Positions 35,683 to 44,572 of a stretch of 64,000 nucleotides of DNA are shown here, piece by piece. The notes under the pieces are model-generated. The model saw nothing but the letters and a program-made list of their open reading frames with translations, searched no databases and was not told the DNA's origin. The position numbers and the translations under genes are program-made. Where the stretch lies: the NCBI GenBank assembly GCA_021730635.1, contig JAJNNC010000008.1, forward strand, positions 349,642-413,641. Reading direction: 5' to 3'. The DNA is from Catalimonadaceae bacterium JC749 (GTDB lineage: Bacteria > Bacteroidota > Bacteroidia > Cytophagales > Cyclobacteriaceae). The number at the start of each line of letters is the position of its first letter. Position 1 is the stretch's first letter.

Positions 35683-37074
35683 CTAACGTTCTGCTAACTT
35701 TCCCTCCAGCAGATGGGCCATGATGAGATTATGAACTTCCGTGGGTTCTATAGCTGAATTTTCCAGCAAGTGCTGCTGCCGGCTGATGAGCAAAGGTCTG
35801 TCTTCCGTATTTTCTTCTATACGGCCATGAGAACCCTTCACCAGAGAAGCATCCAGGGGAATAATATCCATGAGATAGCGGAAGCCTAACTTTTTCTTCA
35901 ACAACTTCAACCCTACTTTGGCTTTTAGAAATTTAATGTCCGGGTTGGCAAACATTTCTACCGGGTCATAGCCAGGCTTACGGTGTATATCCACCGTGCG
36001 GGCATAATCAGGCGCTTTGGCATCATCCAGCCAGTAATAATAAGTAAACCATGAATTTTGATCGGCTAGGGCCACCAGATCCCCGGCACGCTCATGATGA
36101 AGATGATATTGTTTTTTGCCCTTTTCATCAAGCACCCGCTCTATACCGGGAATATTTTGCAGCAACTTTTTTACCTGCGGTATATCTTCAGGATTGTTCA
36201 CATATATATGCGCGACCTGATGATCTGCTACCGCAAAAGCCCTGCTGGTGCCTGCGTCCAGCGTTTCCAGCCCCAACTCATCCTTCACAGTGATGAAGCC
36301 CTGCTCCCGCAATATACGATTGATATGGATGGGCTGGTTCACATTGGTAATACCATATTCTGAAAGTAGTATGACTTCAGCCCCCTTTTTTTCATAGTAT
36401 GTGATAAGATCTTTTAAAACCTCATCTATTTCGTGCAAATCCTGGGCAATCTTAGAAAAGTCAATCCCACAGCGCTGCAGATTATAATCCAGATGGGGCA
36501 GATAAATCAGCGTGAGTGTAGGATCATGCCATTGATCTACCAGCATGGAAGCGTCTGCAATCCAACGGGTGGAAGTAATATTCGCATTGGGTCCCCAGAA
36601 AGAGAAAAGGGGAAATTGCCCCAGTTCTTTTTGTAACCGGTCACGCAACGGCATAGGCTGGCTATGCACATCCGGCAGTTTACGTCCATCAGAAGGGTAG
36701 AGGGGGCGTGGCGTGACGGCGTAATCCACTGTGGAATACATATTATACCACCAGAACATATTGGCGCAAGTAAAACTGGGGTCATGTCTACGGGCAGTTT
36801 CCCACACTTTAGAAGCCTGCACCAGCTTGTTGGATTGCCGCCAGAATTTTATTTCACATTCATCCCGAAAATACCATCCATTGCCGACAATGCCATGCTC
36901 CTCAGGCCATTGTCCGGTAAGATAGGTCGCCTGTGCAGAGCAAGTGACGGCTGGCAATACCGGATTAATAGAAACCTGTTTCCCTTTGGCTGCCCAATCT
37001 GCCAGAAAAGGCGTATGCTGCCCAATGAGCCGGGGCGATAAAGCCACCACATCGATCACCACAGTTTTTTTCAT
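35683..37074 (-). CDS. eboF: EboF-type alkaline-phosphatase-superfamily protein
   Basis: A 463-residue alkaline-phosphatase-fold protein without a signal peptide, matching the type I phosphodiesterase/nucleotide pyrophosphatase group. The nucleophile region is PAVTCSAQATYLTG with Thr as the likely attacking residue. The later metal region has IYLPHLDYNLQ. The usual Asp-His pair of the second metal site reads Glu-Tyr in LLSEYGIT. This protein starts 4 bases after the eboE stop, so the two genes are translationally close. It is the last gene of the ebo operon. Function in ebo systems is linked to precursor handling, but its own reaction is not established. Confidence 0.85.
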   Translation of the reverse strand: MKKTVVIDVVALSPRLIGQHTPFLADWAAKGKQVSINPVLPAVTCSAQATYLTGQWPEEHGIVGNGWYFRDECEIKFWRQSNKLVQASKVWETARRHDPSFTCANMFWWYNMYSTVDYAVTPRPLYPSDGRKLPDVHSQPMPLRDRLQKELGQFPLFSFWGPNANITSTRWIADASMLVDQWHDPTLTLIYLPHLDYNLQRCGIDFSKIAQDLHEIDEVLKDLITYYEKKGAEVILLSEYGITNVNQPIHINRILREQGFITVKDELGLETLDAGTSRAFAVADHQVAHIYVNNPEDIPQVKKLLQNIPGIERVLDEKGKKQYHLHHERAGDLVALADQNSWFTYYYWLDDAKAPDYARTVDIHRKPGYDPVEMFANPDIKFLKAKVGLKLLKKKLGFRYLMDIIPLDASLVKGSHGRIEENTEDRPLLISRQQHLLENSAIEPTEVHNLIMAHLLEGKLAER

Positions 37075-37078
37075 GATG

Positions 37079-38287
37079 CTAAAAATTAGTTTTTACCCAC
37101 TGCAGTTCCCTGGTAATAGAATCCGCCAAATCTAATTGAATATCGTGTGGCAGCACTTCCCAGGTATAGGTTTCCACTTCCAGGTGGTTGGTCACTTTTT
37201 CTTTTTTTAAGTAATCCAGTACCTGTATAATATCTTCCTGGGTAGACTGCAGTTGACCGTAGCTGTCTAAAAAAACAGGCACATGAAAGTGTATACGCCA
37301 TTCCCGTGCTCTTGGCTTCCTTACCTGTTCCAGCGCAGCAGGCAGATCAGGATAATGGATGAATTGACCGTCAGCCTCTCGCTCTACCACCTGATGCAGA
37401 TAAGTAGATTCAACAAAGGGCTTCAGGGCTTTTACAACCGGCACTCGTTCGCTCAAATCCTCTGACAAGGCTGATTTCAAAGCAGCACTGATCTGTATCT
37501 TTCCTATTTTAATGCCTGCGTCTCTTAACCGGGTAAATACCGCTGCCGGCTTCTCGTAAACAATCGCAAAGTGGCATACATCATAACAAAGCTGTATGTG
37601 GTCTTTTAGAATTGTTTCTGCCTGTTCTGCCGGAACGCCAAGCTGCTGTTGAAGATACTGACTACCCTGTGGGATCAGCCATTGCTGATAATAATCGATA
37701 ACTTCCTGCGTATTCTCCAGCAGTCCGTCAGGTTCAGGTTCTATATCCAGATGTAAAAACTTACCCGTCTGTTGCTGAATTTTATACAAATGAACAGCGA
37801 TCTCAGCCAGATGCTGTGTAGCTTTTGCTTTTACCTGATTGATTGCCTGTGGGTCTGCATGCCAGAATTTATAAGAAAGGGGAGAGGTAGAAATACCGCC
37901 ATCCATACCGGCTGGCAGCAATTCCTCCAGAATATTGAATAACCTGAGGGTATACTCCAGTCGCTGCCGGGTAGTCCAGTCGGGCTGGTGTACTTCGTCT
38001 TTCACCACCTGCCGGTGAAAGCCTCCATAAGGGAACCCATTGAAAGTGAAAGTATAGCAGTCGTTTTCCGTCAGCCACGCTTTGAAATCGGCAAGGCTAT
38101 GATTTTTCAGAAGCTCTTCGCTGGCTTGGTGAGAAAGTCTTAACCCGATGCCCATAGCATGGCCGGGAGCAACAGCTTTTTTGATAGAAGGGATAAAGTT
38201 CCTGAGGTTATGCGCTACCGCTTCCCAGCTTTCTCCAGGGTGGATATTGGTACAATAGGTTAAGTGAAAGTTGTTGTTTATTTTCAT
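37079..38287 (-). CDS. eboE: EboE-type TIM-barrel protein (metabolite traffic family)
   Basis: A 402-residue protein of the sugar-phosphate-isomerase/AP-endonuclease-like TIM-barrel superfamily, as in the family called metabolite traffic protein EboE. Visible patterns are LTYCTNIHPGESWEAV at the N-terminus, LHLDIEPEPDGLLENTQEV near the middle, LCYDVCHFAIVYEKPAAV, and EWRIHFHVPVF near the end. The Glu, Asp and His in these segments fit metal ligands of the barrel. No signal peptide is seen. It follows eboD by 95 bases and precedes eboF by 4 bases. The chemistry is not established. Confidence 0.9.
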   Translation of the reverse strand: MKINNNFHLTYCTNIHPGESWEAVAHNLRNFIPSIKKAVAPGHAMGIGLRLSHQASEELLKNHSLADFKAWLTENDCYTFTFNGFPYGGFHRQVVKDEVHQPDWTTRQRLEYTLRLFNILEELLPAGMDGGISTSPLSYKFWHADPQAINQVKAKATQHLAEIAVHLYKIQQQTGKFLHLDIEPEPDGLLENTQEVIDYYQQWLIPQGSQYLQQQLGVPAEQAETILKDHIQLCYDVCHFAIVYEKPAAVFTRLRDAGIKIGKIQISAALKSALSEDLSERVPVVKALKPFVESTYLHQVVEREADGQFIHYPDLPAALEQVRKPRAREWRIHFHVPVFLDSYGQLQSTQEDIIQVLDYLKKEKVTNHLEVETYTWEVLPHDIQLDLADSITRELQWVKTNF

Positions 38288-38382
38288 CTAACTGTGTGTT
38301 CAGAAGATTCGGATTAGTATAGGCTTATAGACACATGATGTCGGCTTCAAAGCATTCTCTCAACTGTTCATGCTTTCATCAT

Positions 38383-39531
38383 TCAAACTTTTAAGTCGGC
38401 TTCCTGGAATTTTTTGAGTTTGCTGATAGCCTCCTGTAGCAGATGTTTATCCATTTCGTGCACTTCTACGCCCTGGCCAATGGCATTGAGCAGCATAATA
38501 GTCAGTTCTCCACCCAGATGTTCGCGAAACTCATCCAATCCGTTCAGCACTTCCTGATTTGATAATTCGGGCACATACAAGTCAAACCCTAATGTTTTCA
38601 TCAGCTGTACGATGCGGTGGAGTTCTTCAGCAGAAAGCATATTTTTTAAGTATGAATAGGTAGCATCCAGCGCCATGCCGATGGTCACGGCTTCCCCATG
38701 CCTGATCTGGTATGCCGTGAGTTGTTCCAGTTTGTGAGCAGCCCAATGGCCAAAATCCAGCGGACGGGAGGACCCCATTTCGAAAGGATCACCACTGGCG
38801 ATATGTTCTAAATGCATTTCGGCACAACGATAAATCAGGGTCTCCATGGGCTCCATTTGTCGTGATGCCAATGATGAGGCTTGCTTTTCTATCCACTGAA
38901 AGAAAGAAGCATCTTTGATCAGCGCTACTTTGATAGCTTCTGAAATTCCTGCACGCCAGTCGCGGTCGTCCAGGGTAGTGAGGAATGCTACATCGTTGAT
39001 AACCGCAAATGGAGGCGCAAAGGTGCCAAGGAAGTTCTTCTTTCCAAATGAGTTAATACCATTTTTCACTCCTACTCCTGAGTCGTTTTGCGAAAGTACT
39101 GTGGTAGGAATACGAATATGACGGATGCCCCGGTGCGCAACCGCACTGGCAAAACCAGCCATATCCAGCACTGCACCACCTCCTAGGGCAACCACATAAG
39201 AATGTCGGTCGATGCCAAAAGTATGGGTAGCCTCTAAAATTTGCTGGAAGTAACGGTTGGTATTTTTTGACTGTTCACCTCCCGGCACAATGAGCGAGCG
39301 GCCACACAGCTGAAAAATATGCTTGTAGGCTTCAGCATAGGCTTCTATCTGATTGATCAGGTTAGGATGGGCCTCTGCTACCCCCTGGTCTATGATAAAA
39401 AATACCTTAGGAACGAGGTCACTTTTTACTGTATGGGCAAACAGAGGATTGTTTTTATCAAAAATAGCTCTGGTAAAATGGACCTGATATTGAAAGGGTA
39501 CTGAAAAGTGCTGCTGAATCGGTTTTTTCAT
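38383..39531 (-). CDS. eboD: EboD-type sugar-phosphate cyclase (3-dehydroquinate synthase-like)
   Basis: A 382-residue NAD-dependent, zinc-dependent sugar-phosphate cyclase. The NAD-binding part has VALGGGAVLDMAGFASA. The active-site stretch RIPTTVLSQNDSGVGVKNG and FGKKNFLGTFAPP, and the zinc ligands Glu in GISEAIKVALI, His in LDFGHWAAHKLE and His in RHGEAVTIGMA, match the family. It differs from housekeeping AroB in the NDSGVGVKNG region and sits in the ebo operon, so it likely cyclises a sugar phosphate to a cyclitol rather than making dehydroquinate. The exact substrate is not known. Confidence 0.92.
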   Translation of the reverse strand: MKKPIQQHFSVPFQYQVHFTRAIFDKNNPLFAHTVKSDLVPKVFFIIDQGVAEAHPNLINQIEAYAEAYKHIFQLCGRSLIVPGGEQSKNTNRYFQQILEATHTFGIDRHSYVVALGGGAVLDMAGFASAVAHRGIRHIRIPTTVLSQNDSGVGVKNGINSFGKKNFLGTFAPPFAVINDVAFLTTLDDRDWRAGISEAIKVALIKDASFFQWIEKQASSLASRQMEPMETLIYRCAEMHLEHIASGDPFEMGSSRPLDFGHWAAHKLEQLTAYQIRHGEAVTIGMALDATYSYLKNMLSAEELHRIVQLMKTLGFDLYVPELSNQEVLNGLDEFREHLGGELTIMLLNAIGQGVEVHEMDKHLLQEAISKLKKFQEADLKV

Positions 39532-39651
39532 TATATGTTTTAAGCGTTCAAAAATTCTCCTGAAAATACAGACAATTGGACAAAATTAATAAAAATCTAT
39601 ACTGGCTCTTCACATTTATCAACTATTAATTTGCTTTAAAAGTGCCTGTAT

Positions 39652-40563
39652 TCAGGTAACAGCAAAGCGGCGGGCCAGCCAAATTGAAAATGGCAGTAGC
39701 ATTAAAACCAGTATCCCATATGCCCAGTTAGCAAAGGTCGTGGCCAGCGAGGCATTGAGTACAATTAAAGAAAGTACGCCTGCTTTTACGGCTTTGCCTA
39801 TCAGATGAGGTTTTTGCTGTCGAAGGGCTTGTACCAGTGGAGGAAAATTAAAATATGCCAATAGCACTATGAAAGGGATCACTTCCCACCAGGCTTCCCG
39901 CACGGCCAAGGCAAGCGCAAAAATACTCAAGATGATAAAAGCATACATATACAGCCCTCCCTGCAAGGCCTTCCGGTTACCCCCATGCACTTCCCCACGG
40001 CTGATCATGGTAATCGCAGCAATATAAATGATAGGAATGAGTGCTATATACCAGACATCGATAATTCTGGAGGGTATTGCACTAACGCCCAACAGCAGAT
40101 TACCGCCACGGCATAAGCCCATATTGACAGGTCCGAAAACAAGCTGATGCTTGCCCCAGGCATCATACAGTACAGCCAGCCCCGCTATTGCCAAAGCAAT
40201 CAGGGCACTGGTGAATGACACTTGCCAGGCAGCGACGACTCCTAATAGCAGCAGCAAAACGGCCAAGGTGCCTGCACTGGATACGGTAGCCAACCCACGG
40301 GGAATAGGTCTTTCGGGTCTTTCTACCTTGTCCAATTTGGCATCGAATACATCATTGAATACGACTCCACCTCCATACAGGCCTACCGTTGATAAGCACA
40401 GCCATAGGAGGGGGACTATGTGGGGTGTAAGCCAGTGACCGTCGTGCCATTGGAACACCCGGATAAGAGCTCCTGAAGCGGCAAACCCCGCCATGATATC
40501 TGCTACAGCCGTCACAATATTAGCCGGACGCATCAGGCGTATGTGTGCAATAATTTTGTTCAT
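39652..40563 (-). CDS. eboC: EboC-type UbiA-family prenyltransferase-like membrane protein
   Basis: A 303-residue polytopic protein with about nine membrane helices. The first Asp-rich motif NDVFDAKLDKVERPERPIPR is the classic UbiA site for the prenyl diphosphate magnesium complex. The second region DAWGKHQLVFGPVNMGLCRG has only part of the second Asp motif, which is typical of EboC. In the system it is expected to transfer a prenyl-type or lipid group, or to hold a lipid-linked precursor in the membrane. It is 32 bases after eboB and 120 before eboD. Confidence 0.93.
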   Translation of the reverse strand: MNKIIAHIRLMRPANIVTAVADIMAGFAASGALIRVFQWHDGHWLTPHIVPLLWLCLSTVGLYGGGVVFNDVFDAKLDKVERPERPIPRGLATVSSAGTLAVLLLLLGVVAAWQVSFTSALIALAIAGLAVLYDAWGKHQLVFGPVNMGLCRGGNLLLGVSAIPSRIIDVWYIALIPIIYIAAITMISRGEVHGGNRKALQGGLYMYAFIILSIFALALAVREAWWEVIPFIVLLAYFNFPPLVQALRQQKPHLIGKAVKAGVLSLIVLNASLATTFANWAYGILVLMLLPFSIWLARRFAVT

Positions 40564-40595
40564 CCTGTTCCTATTCTTTGTCTTTCAGGATGAAA

Positions 40596-41507
40596 TTAAT
40601 TTTTAATGATATTGGAAGAACCGCTTCCTACTTTCGGTGTTTGCCCTCCCCGTAGCACAGAATTGCCAGAAAACAGCTGCCGCTGATCCACAGGCGTTGC
40701 CTGAAGCCAGTCGCTTTCTTTTATCTGCCCGCTCTGGCCATAAGCTGTCAGCGCATTCTGATAGCAAACCATCTGTACATGGGTTTCGGGTATGCCTCTT
40801 TCCAGCATCAAAGCAGCAGTTTTAGGCACAGCCAACGGATCACTGATGCCCCAGTCTGCCGCACTGTTTACGATGATTCTTTCCGGTCCATACTGGCGCA
40901 CTATTTCTACCATACGCTCATTACCCATTTTAGTATTGGGATAAATGGAAAAAGCTGCCCAGTAGCCACGATCCAATACTTCTTTGACTGTTTCTTCATT
41001 GTTATGATCGACGACCACCATGCCAGGATCAAGCCCCTGCTCTTCGCAGACATCCATGCTACGGGTAGTACCCCGCTTCTTATCCCGGTGGGGGGTATGT
41101 ATCATGACTGGTAGATTAACTTCTTTGGCCAGATCCAACTGTTGCCGGAAGTACCTGTCTTCTGCCTCCGTCTGGTCATCATAGCCAATTTCCCCTACGG
41201 CTACCACTCCTTCTTTTCCAATATACAGGGGTAGCAGTTCCATCACCTGTTCAGCCAGGGCTTCATTGTTGGCTTCTTTAGAGTTAAGTCCGATCGTACA
41301 ATAATGCCTGATACCAAACTGGCTGGCCCGGAATCTTTCCCAGCCTATCAGGCTGCTGAAATAATCCTGGAAACTGCCTACTTTTGTCCTAGGCTGCCCC
41401 AGCCAGAAAGCAGGCTCTATGATAGCCACAATGCCTGCCTGTTGCATCGCTTCGTAATCGTCGGTGGTACGGGAAGTAACATGAATATGAGGATCTATAT
41501 ACATCAT
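40596..41507 (-). CDS. eboB: EboB-type TatD-family metal-dependent hydrolase
   Basis: A 303-residue amidohydrolase-fold protein. The first metal site is DPHIHV at residues 5-10. Later ligands are in VGEIGYDDQ (Glu), MIHTPHRDKKRG (His) and VVDHNNEETV. The final Asp-type ligand fits NSAADWGISDPLAVP. Generic TatD proteins act on DNA, but this form is fixed in ebo operons and more likely hydrolyses a small molecule. The gap to eboA is 45 bases and to eboC 32 bases, so co-transcription is very likely. Confidence 0.93.
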   Translation of the reverse strand: MMYIDPHIHVTSRTTDDYEAMQQAGIVAIIEPAFWLGQPRTKVGSFQDYFSSLIGWERFRASQFGIRHYCTIGLNSKEANNEALAEQVMELLPLYIGKEGVVAVGEIGYDDQTEAEDRYFRQQLDLAKEVNLPVMIHTPHRDKKRGTTRSMDVCEEQGLDPGMVVVDHNNEETVKEVLDRGYWAAFSIYPNTKMGNERMVEIVRQYGPERIIVNSAADWGISDPLAVPKTAALMLERGIPETHVQMVCYQNALTAYGQSGQIKESDWLQATPVDQRQLFSGNSVLRGGQTPKVGSGSSNIIKN

Positions 41508-41552
41508 GTGCGTTTTGTTTTGAGTGTTTTACGTTTATTAATCACTAGCCAT

Positions 41553-42452
41553 TTATGAAATATTAGTAGCCTGTCTTTCACCTATATTCTGCCAGTTCAG
41601 CCTTCCGGCTTCTATGTTTCTTTTAACGGCCGGATGCTTCTCCAACAGTTCGGCCGCTCCCGAATGAGCACTTTGCGCACAAGCAAGTAGCGCAGCTTCC
41701 ACCTCCAAAGGTTCTCCTTTTTCTACTACTTTTTCTATATCGGGCAGGTATTCATCATGCAGAAAAGGGCCTACAAATCGCCAAAGTTCGGGCGTTACCT
41801 TGCGATGCGCTGCCCAACGTTCGTGAGCAAAATCTATCAACATATGCGCCAGGGTGACATTGGCACGGGTATCCGCTCTGTAAATTTTGTATAGAGGACG
41901 CTGCATAAAAACAGCTTTGAGCAGCATCTGATTCCATGCATTTTCATTCAGATAATCCGCCGGATAGGGATTATGCAGGGCAATGGCATCAAAGACGGTA
42001 GTCATATTTGTGCGCAGCCCCTCCGTAGTGCGGTGTACCAGTTGTTCCGGGTAAGGCAATACAGGAAGTGCCGCATATAAGTCTCGCTGCTCTTCCATAT
42101 CAGCGGTTTCGAAAAGCTTGTTCAGGCTATCCAGATAACGCTCTTGTTCTTGATAGGGCAGCATTAGCAGTAAATAGATACGAGCCGCTTGTAAGACATT
42201 CCACGAACCCGGCTGAAAACCTTTTCTGAGTTGGTCGGCTTCCGCTTGGTCCTGTGAAGAAAGCTGGCATGCTTCTTTGGTGAAGAAACGGGAAGCTGTG
42301 CTGAAGGCTAAGAAGATGTGGCGGTTCAGGGCATCTTTCTCTAACTTTTCTATCTGCTGATTTAGCCAGGAAACAGCCTTTTCGTCAGCCTGCTGAACAA
42401 TACAACGGTACAAAAAGTCTTTTACGTGGGATATGTCTGCCTGGTATTCCAT
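41553..42452 (-). CDS. eboA: EboA-domain protein, first gene of the ebo operon
   Basis: A 299-residue all-helical protein of the EboA family, which has no assigned biochemical activity. Visible features are HIFLAFSTASRFF, RAARIYLLLMLPYQEQERY-type helices, NPYPADYLNENAWNQMLLKAVFM, and LAHMLIDFAHERWAAHRKVTP. The repeated helical pairs look like a HEAT/ARM-like scaffold; that is inference. It opens the operon eboA-B-C-D-E-F. Its promoter must lie in the 81 bases between its ATG and the typA terminator; I see only a weak TATATTTT box there. Confidence 0.9.
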   Translation of the reverse strand: MEYQADISHVKDFLYRCIVQQADEKAVSWLNQQIEKLEKDALNRHIFLAFSTASRFFTKEACQLSSQDQAEADQLRKGFQPGSWNVLQAARIYLLLMLPYQEQERYLDSLNKLFETADMEEQRDLYAALPVLPYPEQLVHRTTEGLRTNMTTVFDAIALHNPYPADYLNENAWNQMLLKAVFMQRPLYKIYRADTRANVTLAHMLIDFAHERWAAHRKVTPELWRFVGPFLHDEYLPDIEKVVEKGEPLEVEAALLACAQSAHSGAAELLEKHPAVKRNIEAGRLNWQNIGERQATNIS

Positions 42453-42533
42453 AGAGAAAATTTAGGCATCTAAGGTAAAATATATTCATGAAGAATGCAT
42501 CTTTAAGGGTAATAAATGCCCACTATTACAGGC

Positions 42534-42564
42534 AAAAAAAATGCGCTCATTTTCATGAACGCAT
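42534..42564 (-). terminator. Intrinsic terminator after typA with GAAA loop
   Basis: On the minus strand ATGCGTTCAT and ATGAGCGCAT (42564-42555 and 42550-42541) pair with one mismatch around a GAAA tetraloop and are followed by eight T. It closes the typA transcript 23 bases after its stop and separates it from the ebo operon downstream. Confidence 0.88.
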
Positions 42565-42587
42565 CTTCCTATGACTTGTATTGGTGA

Positions 42588-44399
42588 TTACTGCGCTTCC
42601 ATCTTGGCTGACATACGCTTACGTTCGTTTTCATCCAGATAAATCTTACGCATCCGGATAGACTTGGGCGTCACTTCCACATATTCGTCTTTCTGAATAT
42701 ACTCCAGCGCTTCTTCTAAAGAAAACTCTATTTTAGGAGCAATTTTGGCATTATCATCGGATCCTGCAGCCCGCATATTCGTCAGTTTTTTGCCCTTCAG
42801 AATATTGACCACCAAATCCATGCCCCGGGTATGCTCTCCAATAACCTGACCCCCATATACTTCTTCCCCCGGATCTACAAAAAAGACACCCCGATCTTGG
42901 AGCTTATCGATCGCATAGGGGGTACCCACACCCGTTTCCATAGAGATCAGGGAACCATTCGTACGCCCTGGTACCGGACCTTTGTAGGGCTGATAATTCT
43001 TAAAACGGTGCGTCATCACCGCTTCACCAGCTGTGGCTGTAAGCATGTTGTTACGCAAACCGATCAATCCACGGGCAGGAATATCAAACTCCAGGTGCTG
43101 CATATCTCCTTTGGGTTCCATTACCAGTAGCTCGCCTTTGCGTTGCGTAGCCAGTTCAATCACTTTCCCGGAAGATTCAGCGGGTACATCCACGACCATC
43201 GTTTCAATAGGTTCGCACCGCACACCGTCAATTTCCTTAAAAATCACCTGAGGCTGCCCTACCTGGAATTCATATCCTTCCCGGCGCATGGTTTCTATCA
43301 GCACAGACAAGTGCAAAATTCCTCTTCCATAAACCAGAAATTTATCTTCCTTGTCTGTCTCTTCTACCCGTAAGGCCAGGTTTTTCTCAATTTCCTTAAA
43401 TAGTCGGTCGCGCAAATGCCGTGAGGTGACAAACTTACCTTCCTTACCAAAAAACGGAGAATTGTTAATGGTAAAGAGCATGTTCATGGTTGGTTCATCA
43501 ATGGCAATTCGTGGTAGCGGTTGAGGGTTCTCATAGTTGGTGAGGGTATCTCCGATCTCAAAATCCTCTAGCCCAACAATGGCACAGATATCCCCACACT
43601 GCACCTCTGAAACTCTCGTTCTACCCAAGCCCTCAAAAGTATACAGTTCTTTCACCTTCACACGTTTGACGCTGCCATTTCTTTTACAAAGGCCCATATT
43701 TTCTCCTTCCTTCAAAGCCCCCTGATAGACACGGCCAATGGCAATACGGCCTACAAAAGAAGAGAAATCCAGAGAGGTAATCTGCATTTGTGGAATTCCT
43801 TCACGAACAGGTGCTTCGGGAATATGGGTGACAATGGCGTCGAGCAGGGAAAAAATACTGTCGGTAGGTTGTTTCCAGTCGTGCGACATCCACCCTTGCT
43901 TAGAAGAACCATAGAGCGTGACAAAATCCAGCTGCTCTTCGGTTGCATCCAGGTTAAACATGAGGTCAAATACCTGCTCATGCACTTCATCCGGACGACA
44001 GTTTTCTTTATCTACTTTATTGATGACAACAATAGGCTTCAATCCGAGAGAAAGTGCTTTGCTCAGCACGAAGCGGGTTTGTGGCATAGGCCCTTCGAAG
44101 GCATCAACCAGCAACAAAACACCGTCGGCCATTTTCAGTACACGTTCTACTTCACCCCCAAAGTCGGCGTGGCCGGGGGTATCTATGATATTGATTTTGA
44201 CGTCTTTGTAACGCACCGATACGTTTTTGGAAACGATAGTAATTCCCCGTTCCCTTTCCAAATCATTGTTGTCCAGGATCAGCTCTCCGGCTTCCTGATT
44301 TTCACGAAAAATTTTAGAGGCGTAAATAATTTTATCTACCAGCGTCGTTTTGCCATGGTCTACGTGGGCAATGATCGCTACATTTCTAATGCTTTGCAT
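42588..44399 (-). CDS. typA: Ribosome-associated GTPase TypA/BipA
   Basis: A translational GTPase of 603 residues with EF-Tu/EF-G relatives. G1 is AHVDHGKTT near residue 10, switch II has DTPGHADFGGEV, and NKVD is near 130. The C-terminal BipA domain ends with the family's RKIYLDENERKRM. I start it at ATG 44397-44399 (MQSIRNVAII), since the 12 residues before it do not match the family. It acts in ribosome assembly and stress adaptation. A -7 box at 44423-44430 precedes the gene and a strong terminator follows it, so it is monocistronic. Confidence 0.97.
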   Translation of the reverse strand: MQSIRNVAIIAHVDHGKTTLVDKIIYASKIFRENQEAGELILDNNDLERERGITIVSKNVSVRYKDVKINIIDTPGHADFGGEVERVLKMADGVLLLVDAFEGPMPQTRFVLSKALSLGLKPIVVINKVDKENCRPDEVHEQVFDLMFNLDATEEQLDFVTLYGSSKQGWMSHDWKQPTDSIFSLLDAIVTHIPEAPVREGIPQMQITSLDFSSFVGRIAIGRVYQGALKEGENMGLCKRNGSVKRVKVKELYTFEGLGRTRVSEVQCGDICAIVGLEDFEIGDTLTNYENPQPLPRIAIDEPTMNMLFTINNSPFFGKEGKFVTSRHLRDRLFKEIEKNLALRVEETDKEDKFLVYGRGILHLSVLIETMRREGYEFQVGQPQVIFKEIDGVRCEPIETMVVDVPAESSGKVIELATQRKGELLVMEPKGDMQHLEFDIPARGLIGLRNNMLTATAGEAVMTHRFKNYQPYKGPVPGRTNGSLISMETGVGTPYAIDKLQDRGVFFVDPGEEVYGGQVIGEHTRGMDLVVNILKGKKLTNMRAAGSDDNAKIAPKIEFSLEEALEYIQKDEYVEVTPKSIRMRKIYLDENERKRMSAKMEAQ

Positions 44400-44422
44400 A
44401 CATTCTGTTTTGAAATAAAGCG

Positions 44423-44430
44423 CAAAACTA
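44423..44430 (-). promoter_or_regulatory. Probable -7 box of typA
   Basis: TAGTTTTG on the minus strand matches TAnnTTTG and lies 23 bases before the chosen ATG of typA. This supports the shorter start. The expected TTG at -33 is not clear. Confidence 0.45.
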
Positions 44431-44572
44431 GACAAATAGGTTCGTTTATAATAGAGAATGTTGCGAATAGATATTACAATACCTCAAAACAATGTAAAGA
44501 AGCAAGCGCATACGGACTATAAATCCTTGAAAAAAATATAAATACAGCAGCACAAACAGTGATCCGGCAGCT

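Noticed and set aside
43788..44522. 244-residue antisense frame opposite typA
   Set aside because: It overlaps the strongly conserved GTPase and shows no family pattern.
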